From Deltaproteobacteria bacterium (GTDB lineage: Bacteria > Desulfobacterota > Desulfuromonadia > Geobacterales > Geobacteraceae), in the NCBI GenBank assembly GCA_021810985.1, contig JAJZQA010000044.1, forward strand, positions 1 to 11,625: a stretch of 11,625 bases of DNA. The letters are read 5' to 3'. Made by a program: the position numbers and the translations under genes. Under the pieces are notes generated by a model that was given only the letters and a program-made list of their open reading frames with translations, did no database searches and was not told the DNA's origin. Within the stretch, counting starts at the first letter, position 1; every line of letters starts with the position of its first letter. This document shows positions 5,797 through 11,625 of this stretch, piece by piece.

Positions 5797-6464
5797 AGAA
5801 AATTCTCTGTATTGATGATAACGGACTGGACTTTGCGAAGCTCGAGAGGTTTCTCAGTGAACAAGGAATCTCATGGGACGAATGTGTCACTGACGATACC
5901 CTCCGGAGGAACCCTTTCCGGTACACGGAACCTGAGTGCCTCGATCTCATTGAACATGCTCCAATTGGATTCTTTCGTTCTACCGTGGACGGAAAATTCA
6001 TCAGCGCCAATCCGGCAGTGTCGCGAATGCTCAAATATGCTTCAACGGAGGAAATGATCATCCTAGTTAACCGAACGGGCATTGCCGAGGCTGTCTATGT
6101 GGATTCCGCCCATCGACGTGAGGTTGTCGAGAGCGTTCTTTCTCATGAAGGGTGGCGGATTTTTGAGGAGCGGTTTCGCTGCAAGGATGGCAGCGTTATT
6201 ACCTGCAATTTTCATCTTCAGGCCTATGGCATGGAAAGTGGCAGTGTGGAGCTGCATGGTTTCGTTGAGAATATAACAGAACGCAAGCTGGTTGAAGAAT
6301 CTTTGCTGTTGAACAAGCTTATCATAGACAATACCTCCCTGGGGATCTTTCGTGGAAGCAGCGATGCCAGGATTCTTTCGGCGAATAAATATTGGGCAAA
6401 GGTCCTCGGTTACACGGTGGAAGAGCTCTGCACCATGAGTTTTTTTGGTTCTTTCGTAAATTAG
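5793..6464 (+). CDS. N-terminal fragment of the IS-split kinase (receiver scrap, PAS, partial PAS)
   Basis: The fragment is 223 residues. The ATG at 5793 has AGGA at 5782-5785 and overlaps the relic stop in ATGA form. Residues 1-30 look like the first strand and helix of a receiver domain (KKILCIDDN, then LERFLSEQG), but the remainder of a receiver, including the phosphorylatable Asp, is absent. PAS 1 follows (HAPIGFF at 55-61, ISANPA at 70-75, ending ENITERK at 159-165), then the first part of PAS 2 (RILSANKYW, LGYTVEEL). From residue 219 the frame enters the IS and adds only GSFVN before a TAG inside the left inverted repeat. If made, the product is a sensor piece without catalytic domains; it may be unstable or act as a decoy. 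Confidence 0.8.
   Translation: MKKILCIDDNGLDFAKLERFLSEQGISWDECVTDDTLRRNPFRYTEPECLDLIEHAPIGFFRSTVDGKFISANPAVSRMLKYASTEEMIILVNRTGIAEAVYVDSAHRREVVESVLSHEGWRIFEERFRCKDGSVITCNFHLQAYGMESGSVELHGFVENITERKLVEESLLLNKLIIDNTSLGIFRGSSDARILSANKYWAKVLGYTVEELCTMSFFGSFVN
6439..6446. repeat. Target-site duplication, left copy (GTTTTTTT)
   Basis: The 8 bp immediately left of the IS are identical to the 8 bp immediately right of it (7833-7840). Eight base pairs is the usual duplication size for ISL3-family elements, and a homopolymer-rich target fits their preference for AT-rich sites. Confidence 0.9.
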
Positions 6465-6472
6465 TTGCAGCG
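6447..6472. repeat. Left terminal inverted repeat of the ISL3 element
   Basis: It begins GGTTCTTTCG and matches the reverse complement of 7807-7832 at 20 of 26 positions; the mismatches fall at positions 2, 3, 12-14 and 22. It contains the TAG (6462-6464) that ends the interrupted kinase fragment. Confidence 0.9.
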
Positions 6473-6588
6473 TAGAGCAAGCGCAGATTCAAAGGGAGGT
6501 GGAGTAGAGAGGAAGAGCGCATCGGATTTAACATTTTCTGTTAGAGTTTTGTTTCCCGACAAAATTCGCAGAAAAGAGGTCAAACCCG

Positions 6589-7818
6589 ATGCATTTCCAG
6601 ACTATCACGAAGCTGCTGCGTCTCCCAAATGTTATTGTTATCGGCGTCATTGAAAATGGTGATGACAACCTTCATCTCATCGTTGAGTTCACTGACAAAT
6701 ACGAGCCACCAGTCTGTTCCGGTTGCGGTGCGGTGCATACATCAGTACACAGCAAGGGTCAATTGCGGGTTGAAGACCTGCCGATTTCGGGTCGTCGTGT
6801 CTTCCTCTACCTGGAGAAACGCAAGTGTCGCTGCCCGGAGGGCGGCATTTACGTTGAGTTTCTCCCATGGCTGCACGGGCGTTTCACCAAGCGCTTTGCC
6901 GAGCAGATCAACCGGCTTACCGCAATCACCACCAACAGCGAAGCCGGTTGGTTCTTTGGCCTTGATGACGAGGTGGTGTACCGGATCGACCGGGCTATCC
7001 TCCAGGAGAAGGCTGACGACCTCCTGGCGCCAACACCAGCACCCAGGGCCATGAGCGTGGATGAAGTTGCCTGGAAGAAGGGGCACTCCTACGTCACGAA
7101 CGTAGTGGATATTGACCGCAGGGTCGTCATCTGGAACCACGACAAACACGGCAAAACGGTACTTGACGCCTTCTTCAAGAGTCTTACCGAGAAAGAGCGC
7201 GCCGAAATCGAAGTGGTGGCCTGCGATGGCGCCAAAGGGTTTCTCTCTTCTTCCCGGCACTACGCAGAGAATGCCCTGATAGTCCTGGACCACTTCCACG
7301 TCAAGTCGTACCTGAGTGCCGCCTTGGAAGACGTTCGCAAGCAGGAACTGGCCAAGGCGAAGAAGGATGCAACCCAGGATGAACTTGCCGGGCTGTTGCA
7401 CTGTAAGCAGCGATTCATCCTTTTGCGCAACAAGCCATCACGGAAGAAAACCCAGGTGCTCAAACGCCTGGAAGAGCTGAACGAACCGGTTTATAAGGCC
7501 ATGCTTCTCAAAGAGCAATTTGCAACCATTTACGACTTCAGGGAAAAGAAGGCCGCCCAGCCTGCCCTTCGTGCCTGGATCAGCGAAGCCCTTCGCTCAG
7601 GGCTTGCCCCCTTCAAAGAGCTGGCATTGAAACTGTTTCGTAAGCGGCATTACGTCCTGAACTTCTTTGTCCAACGGATCACCTCGGCGATCTCTGAGGG
7701 GATCAACAACAAGATCAAGCGGTTGAAGCGTATGGCCTATGGCTACAGGGATGTCGCTTACTTTCTACTCAAGGTTCATCAGCACTGCGGTCTCTTGAAC
7801 CCAAGGCGCTTCAACTAA
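6589..7818 (+). CDS. ISL3-family transposase
   Basis: DDE transposase of 409 residues, a normal full length for the family, which binds the IS ends and catalyses transposition. The N-terminal zinc-binding region has Cys43-x-x-Cys46 and Cys80-x-Cys82. A helix-turn-helix-like stretch lies at about 100-135. The catalytic domain shows D158 in SVDEVAWKKGH, D213 in ACDGAKGF, the conserved VLDHFHV (D234), and E370 in ISEGINNKIKRLKRMAYGYRD. AGAGG (6575-6579) precedes the ATG by 9 bp. The last codons and the stop lie within the right inverted repeat. No frameshift is seen, so the enzyme is probably active. Reading in the direction of the host gene, its transcript could extend into the kinase 3' half. 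Confidence 0.97.
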   Translation: MHFQTITKLLRLPNVIVIGVIENGDDNLHLIVEFTDKYEPPVCSGCGAVHTSVHSKGQLRVEDLPISGRRVFLYLEKRKCRCPEGGIYVEFLPWLHGRFTKRFAEQINRLTAITTNSEAGWFFGLDDEVVYRIDRAILQEKADDLLAPTPAPRAMSVDEVAWKKGHSYVTNVVDIDRRVVIWNHDKHGKTVLDAFFKSLTEKERAEIEVVACDGAKGFLSSSRHYAENALIVLDHFHVKSYLSAALEDVRKQELAKAKKDATQDELAGLLHCKQRFILLRNKPSRKKTQVLKRLEELNEPVYKAMLLKEQFATIYDFREKKAAQPALRAWISEALRSGLAPFKELALKLFRKRHYVLNFFVQRITSAISEGINNKIKRLKRMAYGYRDVAYFLLKVHQHCGLLNPRRFN

Positions 7819-7832
7819 AAGACGAAAGACTC
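7807..7832. repeat. Right terminal inverted repeat of the ISL3 element
   Basis: Its reverse complement begins GAGTCTTTCG and pairs with the left end at 20 of 26 positions. The transposase stop codon (TAA, 7816-7818) lies inside it. Confidence 0.9.
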
Positions 7833-7840
7833 GTTTTTTT
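7833..7840. repeat. Target-site duplication, right copy (GTTTTTTT)
   Basis: An exact repeat of 6439-6446. Together the two copies fix the IS boundaries, and removing one restores the kinase reading frame. Confidence 0.9.
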
Positions 7841-7867
7841 GATATTGATCCGAACCTGACGCAGGAA

Positions 7868-10318
7868 TTGTGGGCAGAACACCGCGGTAAATTGGCGGTC
7901 AACGGCACAAATACATTTGAATCGGTGCATCGCCGGAAAGACGGGACGACATTTCCCGTAGAGGTTACCGTTAACTACTATACTTATGGGGATCAGGTTT
8001 TCAGTTGTTCTTTTGCCAAGGACATCACCGGAAGGAAGAAGGCTGATGAGGCGTTACGTCAAGCACAGCTGATACTGGAGAGCAGTCCGGCCGTGCTGTT
8101 TCGCTGGCGGGCGGCCGCAGGGTGGCCGGTGGAAATGGTATCCGGGAATGTTGCCCAATTCGGCTATGCTCCCGAAGAGCTGCTGTCTGGCGCGGTTTCT
8201 TTTACTTCGATAATTTCCCCCGAAGATCTGGCCAGAGTTTCTTCCGAGGTGAAGGACTATACCGGCAAAGGTGTAGACCAATTTCAGCAGGAATACCGGA
8301 TTGTTACTAAAGAAGGCGATGTCCGTTGGATAGACGATCGCACGGTTGTCGAGCGTGATGCCGGGGGGAGAGTCACCCATTATCAAGGTATCGTAATGGA
8401 TATCACCGATCGCAAATGGACCGAATGCGTCATCGCGGCCCGCATGCGCCTCATCCAATTTTCCGCAACGCATACTCTTGATGAATTGCTCGAAGCCACC
8501 CTGAATGAGGTGGAGGAGCTGACCGGTAGTTGTATCGGTTTTTATCATTATCTGGAATCAGACCAGCAAACTTTGCGGCTGCAGAACTGGTCGACCAGGA
8601 CCAAAAAAGAATTTTGTGCCGCGTTGGGGAAAGGTCTCCACTATAACGTATCAGAGGCAGGGGTCTGGATCGACTGTGTCCGTGAACGCCGGCCGGTCAT
8701 TCACAATGATTATTCCGCCCTTCCTCACCGCAAGGGATTGCCGCAGGGACATCCCCCGGTAATCCGGGAACTGGTTGTGCCGGTATTCAGCGGCGAAAAA
8801 ATCGTAGCAATTCTGGGCGTGGGAAACAAACAGCGGGACTACACCACCCATGATGTGGAGATGGTTTCGTTTCTGGCTGAACTTGCCTGGGAAATTGTCG
8901 AGCGAAAGCGGGCGGAGGAAGCGCTTATAATTTCCGAGCGAAAATACCGGACAATTATCGAGCATGCCCCCTTCGGAATCAGTTGCTCCAACTTCGAAGG
9001 GAAACTGATCAGTGCCAATCCCGCGATGGCCGGCATCTTGAAATACGATTCACCGGAAGAATTGCTGGAAACAGTTAACCGGTCCAGCATTCAGAAGGTG
9101 CTTTTTGTGGCACCCGAGGAGAGAGCGCAGGTGGTGGACAGAATTTTTGAGGGCTCCGCCTGGCATGTCTTTGACTGTCGCTACCGTTGCAAAGATGATA
9201 CCGTTATTACCTGCAAGGTCCACTCACGAAGGATTGTTGGACAGGAAGGTTGTGAACGAGAATTTGAAAGTTTCCTGGAAAACATTACCGAACGCCTGGA
9301 AGCGGAAAAAGCCTTGCGGGAGAGCGAAGAGAAGTTTCGGGTGCTGGCGGAGACCGCCCCGGCGGCCATCGTTGTCTATCAGGATGAAAAAATTGTCTAT
9401 GTCAATCCGGCTGCCGTCCGCCTGTTCGGGTATGGTGAATCCGAATTGCTCCGGATGAAATTCTGGAAATGGGCTCATCCGGAGACCCATACACAGATAA
9501 TGGACCGTGGGATGGCACGCCAGCGAGGCGAGCCGGTTCCAGTCCAGTACGAGCACAGATTCGTCAACAAGAATGGTGAAGTGGGTTGGGTGATGGTTTC
9601 GGCCGGCTGCATTACCTATCGGGGTAATCCGGCTGGAATTGCTACGTTTATCGATATAACCGAAAACAAGCGATCCGAGGAGATCATGCAGGCCGCCCTG
9701 GCGGAAAAGGTGGTTCTGCTTAAGGAAGTCCATCACCGGGTAAAAAACAATCTACAGATTATTTCTTCACTTCTCGAACTTCAATCCGATTCAATAGAAG
9801 CGGATGCCTCCCGGAAATTCATCAGGGAAAGCCAAGACCGGATCAGGTCCATGGCAATCGTTCATGAACAGCTATACAAGTCTGAAGACCTTGCTGTGAT
9901 TGATTTTGCCTGTTATGTGGAAGAGCTTGTTTCCTCTCTCTCCCGCTCAACGGTGAGATCGGCGGACATAATATCCACTGACATCGAAATCCGGGATATC
10001 GAGCTTGGCATAGACCAGGCAATTCCCTGTGGACTGATTATCAACGAGTTGGTATCCAACGCGCTGAAACACGCATTTCCCGCCAATCGTGGTGGAAAAG
10101 TCTTGATTCGTGGCTACCTGGACGCAGACGACCAGGTCTGTCTGTCAGTGAGCGATAACGGTGTCGGCTTGCCGCGGGACTTCGACATCGCAACATCGGA
10201 GTCACTGGGATTGCAGATCGTAACCTTGCTGACGAAACAGCTACATGGCACGCTCGAGATGCAGGGAGAAAATGGGCTGGCTGTTTTCATTAGATTCAGA
10301 TCGATACGGAGGCAATGA
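7868..10318 (+). CDS. C-terminal fragment of the IS-split HisKA_2 sensor histidine kinase
   Basis: The frame is open from the IS edge; kinase homology starts at 7841 (DIDPNLTQEL), and the first start-like codon is TTG at 7868, giving 816 residues. No ribosome site supports it, so GTG at 7925 or a later start is possible. Domains in this numbering: end of PAS 2 (1-51, HRRKDGTTFPVEV to DITGRK); PAS 3 (68-182); GAF (195-345, ending in LGVGNKQRDYT); PAS 4 (357-475); PAS 5 (488-600); HisKA_2 (617-692) with HHRVKNNLQ at 622-630; HATPase_c (716-812) with N box INELVSNALKH, G1 DNGVGLP (763-769) and G2 SLGLQIV. All catalytic motifs are intact, so a truncated but active kinase could be made if transcribed from the IS. 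The stop overlaps the next small ORF (TGATG). Confidence 0.85.
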   Translation: MWAEHRGKLAVNGTNTFESVHRRKDGTTFPVEVTVNYYTYGDQVFSCSFAKDITGRKKADEALRQAQLILESSPAVLFRWRAAAGWPVEMVSGNVAQFGYAPEELLSGAVSFTSIISPEDLARVSSEVKDYTGKGVDQFQQEYRIVTKEGDVRWIDDRTVVERDAGGRVTHYQGIVMDITDRKWTECVIAARMRLIQFSATHTLDELLEATLNEVEELTGSCIGFYHYLESDQQTLRLQNWSTRTKKEFCAALGKGLHYNVSEAGVWIDCVRERRPVIHNDYSALPHRKGLPQGHPPVIRELVVPVFSGEKIVAILGVGNKQRDYTTHDVEMVSFLAELAWEIVERKRAEEALIISERKYRTIIEHAPFGISCSNFEGKLISANPAMAGILKYDSPEELLETVNRSSIQKVLFVAPEERAQVVDRIFEGSAWHVFDCRYRCKDDTVITCKVHSRRIVGQEGCEREFESFLENITERLEAEKALRESEEKFRVLAETAPAAIVVYQDEKIVYVNPAAVRLFGYGESELLRMKFWKWAHPETHTQIMDRGMARQRGEPVPVQYEHRFVNKNGEVGWVMVSAGCITYRGNPAGIATFIDITENKRSEEIMQAALAEKVVLLKEVHHRVKNNLQIISSLLELQSDSIEADASRKFIRESQDRIRSMAIVHEQLYKSEDLAVIDFACYVEELVSSLSRSTVRSADIISTDIEIRDIELGIDQAIPCGLIINELVSNALKHAFPANRGGKVLIRGYLDADDQVCLSVSDNGVGLPRDFDIATSESLGLQIVTLLTKQLHGTLEMQGENGLAVFIRFRSIRRQ

Positions 10319-10386
10319 TGGCGGAGAGCGGAACTCGGTATCGAGAACTGGTAGCTGAACTTTACTTTCTTAGCCGGTACGTTTGA
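10318..10386 (+). CDS. Tiny 22-codon ORF between the two kinases
   Basis: An ORF of 22 residues (MAESGTRYREL to FLSRYV) starts at 10318, overlapping the kinase TGA by one base, with GGAGG (10308-10312) five bases upstream. An ATG at 10315 is also possible and would add one Met. It ends at TGA 10384-10386, directly on the AAAAGGA that precedes the next kinase start. This layout suggests translational coupling. The RYREL stretch resembles the first helix of many PAS-kinase proteins, so it could also be the remnant of a deleted gene. There is no evidence for a functional peptide beyond position. Confidence 0.4.
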   Translation: MAESGTRYRELVAELYFLSRYV

Positions 10387-10404
10387 AAAGGAATCTCCAC
10401 GACT

Positions 10405-11625
10405 ATGGTGACAGTATCTGAACATTTAGGCAGCATACTGATAGTGGATGACAGCGCAACCAATCTGCGGCTTCTGTCGGAAATCCTCACGGTAAATGGC
10501 TATGAAGTCATTCAGGCCCAGGATGGCGCTGCCGCGATGCGCATTGTCCAGACTCAGCTTCCGGACCTTATTCTGCTGGATATCGTAATGCCGGATCTCG
10601 ATGGTTTCAAGGTATGTCAATTCTTGAAAAGCAATGAGAAAACTCGCGCTATCCCGGTGGTCTTCATGACTTCACTGGCTGAGACATCCGACAAAATCAG
10701 GGCATTTCGAATGGGTGCGGCGGATTACATTACGAAACCTTTCCAGGCGGAAGAGGTTCTGGCCAGAGCTGAGACGCTGCTTTCGCTTCATGCCATGCGG
10801 AAAAAGCTGGAAGCCCGAAACAGGGAACTACTTCGCGCCAATGAAGAACTGGCAAGCGTCAATGTCGAGTTGAGCCGTGAAATTATCGAACGTAAGCAGG
10901 CGGAAGCAGCTGTCAGACAATATCAGGATCAATTGGAGGACCTGGTGCGAGAGCGTACTGCCGAGCTTGCCCAAGCCAACACCCGCTTGATTGCGGAAGT
11001 AAACGAACGTACACGTGCCGAGGAAAAGGTCCTTGCGTCGCTTCGAGAGAAAGAGATCCTCCTCAAGGAAATACATCATCGGGTAAAAAATAACCTGCAG
11101 ATCATTTCCTCGCTGCTTGAGCTGCAGTGCGAGTATATCCATGACGAGCAGCCGCTGAGACTTTTCCGGGAAAGTCAGGATCGCATCAAGACCATGGCCC
11201 TGGTCCATGAGCGCCTCTATGCCACAGCCGATCTTGCCTCGATAAATGTCCGTGAGTACCTGGAGAGCCTTACAAAGCAGCTGGTTTTCTCGTATGTAGC
11301 CGATCCTGATGACATTGAATTGTATTTTGAATTCGCTGAGTTTTGTCTGGGTATCGAGGAGGCAATCCCGTGTGGGCTTATTGTAAACGAGTTGGTTTCA
11401 AATTCCCTGAAACACGCTTTTCCCGAAAAGCCGGAAGGGAAAATTGCCGTTACCTGCCACACCGAGGATGAGAACATGGTTGTTCTTACGGTGAGCGACA
11501 ACGGGGTGGGAATTCCCGACGAACTTGACTTGAATCGTACTGAAACGCTGGGGATGCAGATCGTTTGTCTGCTCACCAAGCAGCTGCGCGGGACGATAAA
11601 AATCCAGAGCGAAGGAGGAGCCTCG
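10405..11625 (+). CDS. Receiver-HisKA_2 hybrid histidine kinase (3' end outside the window)
   Basis: The frame is open from ATG 10405 to the window edge, 407 residues, with no stop. AAAAGGA at 10386-10392 lies 12 bp upstream. Residues 5-125 are a complete receiver: acidic pocket VDDS (D15, D16), phosphorylation site D59 in LLDIVMPDLDG, T89 and K111 (ITKPF). A long coiled-coil linker (about 130-215, rich in Glu, Arg and Ala) leads to HisKA_2 at 217-290 with IHHRVKNNLQ (phosphoacceptor His before Arg at 225). HATPase_c starts at about 315, with N box VNELVSNSLKH, G1 DNGVGIP (365-371) and G2 TLGMQIV; only the last strand or two should be missing. The receiver probably takes phosphate from an upstream kinase, plausibly the split one, whose catalytic module is a close relative. 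No DNA-binding output is seen. Confidence 0.93.
   Translation, partial: MVTVSEHLGSILIVDDSATNLRLLSEILTVNGYEVIQAQDGAAAMRIVQTQLPDLILLDIVMPDLDGFKVCQFLKSNEKTRAIPVVFMTSLAETSDKIRAFRMGAADYITKPFQAEEVLARAETLLSLHAMRKKLEARNRELLRANEELASVNVELSREIIERKQAEAAVRQYQDQLEDLVRERTAELAQANTRLIAEVNERTRAEEKVLASLREKEILLKEIHHRVKNNLQIISSLLELQCEYIHDEQPLRLFRESQDRIKTMALVHERLYATADLASINVREYLESLTKQLVFSYVADPDDIELYFEFAEFCLGIEEAIPCGLIVNELVSNSLKHAFPEKPEGKIAVTCHTEDENMVVLTVSDNGVGIPDELDLNRTETLGMQIVCLLTKQLRGTIKIQSEGGAS

Larger units (their letters stand above)
6447..7832 (+). mobile_element. Complete ISL3-family insertion sequence, 1386 bp
   Basis: The ends are defined by a perfect 8-bp duplication (GTTTTTTT) and by 26-bp imperfect inverted repeats matching at 20 of 26 positions, the left one starting GGTTCTTTCG as is typical of the family. 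One complete ISL3 transposase (6589-7818) reads in the same direction as the split kinase. The first 142 bp before the transposase hold the left repeat and a leader with no clear gene. The element looks intact and able to move, and its insertion interrupts a PAS domain of the kinase. It may be polar on the downstream genes unless transposase transcription reads through; no terminator is visible at its right end. Confidence 0.95.
5793..10318 (+). pseudogene. Multi-PAS/GAF HisKA_2 sensor histidine kinase gene interrupted by an ISL3 element
   Basis: Two open frames on either side of the IS are halves of one gene. Joining 5793-6446 to 7841-10318, which removes the IS and one copy of the 8-bp target duplication, gives a single uninterrupted frame of 1043 codons reading MSFF-DIDPNL across the junction inside a PAS domain. 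In reconstructed numbering: a receiver-like N-terminal scrap at 1-30; PAS 1 at about 48-163; PAS 2 at about 172-278, split by the IS after residue 218; PAS 3 at about 295-409; GAF at about 422-572; PAS 4 at about 584-702; PAS 5 at about 715-827; HisKA_2 at about 844-919, with the phosphoacceptor His before Arg at 850; and HATPase_c at about 943-1039. No transmembrane segment is evident, so this was a cytoplasmic sensor. Apart from the insertion I see no frameshift or stop, which points to a recent event. Confidence 0.88.

Noticed and set aside
6742..7401. 219-codon minus-strand frame inside the IS
   Set aside because: It is antisense to the transposase catalytic region; ISL3 elements of this size carry one gene, and the frame has no recognisable motifs.
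9224..9736. 170-codon minus-strand frame opposite PAS 4 and PAS 5
   Set aside because: It is a shadow of the kinase coding frame with no independent start signals.
1..11625. CRISPR array, tRNA or rRNA genes
   Set aside because: No regularly spaced repeats, cloverleaf-like segment or rRNA sequence was recognised on reading both strands.

Overview
The window looks like part of a chromosome from a Geobacter-like member of the Desulfuromonadales. The reasons are the ispG-proS-pyrF gene cluster, a sigma54-type (-24/-12) promoter, and several large multi-PAS sensor kinases of the HisKA_2 class. This assignment is inference from gene content and protein style; no database was searched.

Positions 1-3660, minus strand: three housekeeping genes read ispG -> proS -> pyrF. 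They encode a 4Fe-4S enzyme of MEP isoprenoid synthesis, a bacterial-type prolyl-tRNA synthetase with an inserted editing domain, and orotidine-5'-phosphate decarboxylase. They are tightly spaced (57 bp, then 8 bp) and probably cotranscribed. The best promoter lies so close to the ispG ATG that the mRNA may be leaderless. The tail of the window (1-93) holds only a short 9-bp tandem repeat.

Positions 3657-5472: a divergent intergenic region leads to a plus-strand outer-membrane lipoprotein with a glycine zipper and an OmpA-type peptidoglycan-binding domain, followed by a hairpin terminator. A 412-bp gap then carries a dyad that could be an activator site and a near-consensus sigma54 promoter. 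These precede an unrecognised 117-residue protein, a structured 3' untranslated region and a very strong intrinsic terminator.

Positions 5473-11625, plus strand: a sensory-kinase locus. It starts with a decayed fragment of a HisKA_2 kinase. Its last stop codon overlaps (ATGA) the start of a large multi-PAS/GAF HisKA_2 kinase gene. That gene is split by an intact 1386-bp ISL3-family insertion sequence (6447-7832) with 26-bp imperfect inverted repeats and a perfect 8-bp target duplication. Removing the IS and one duplication restores one frame of 1043 codons with PAS-PAS-PAS-GAF-PAS-PAS-HisKA_2-HATPase order. The kinase stop overlaps a tiny 22-codon ORF. A receiver-HisKA_2-HATPase hybrid kinase follows, is open to the window edge at 11625, and is therefore truncated here. 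The two kinases have closely related catalytic modules and probably formed one signalling pathway, in which the first kinase could phosphorylate the receiver of the second. The IS now separates part of the sensory region from the catalytic half.

The most useful observations are the IS-split kinase with exact reconstruction, the kinase relic, the sigma54-controlled orphan gene with its structured 3' UTR, the possible leaderless ispG transcript and the coupling micro-ORF. I see no clear sign of a wholly new defence or biosynthetic system.
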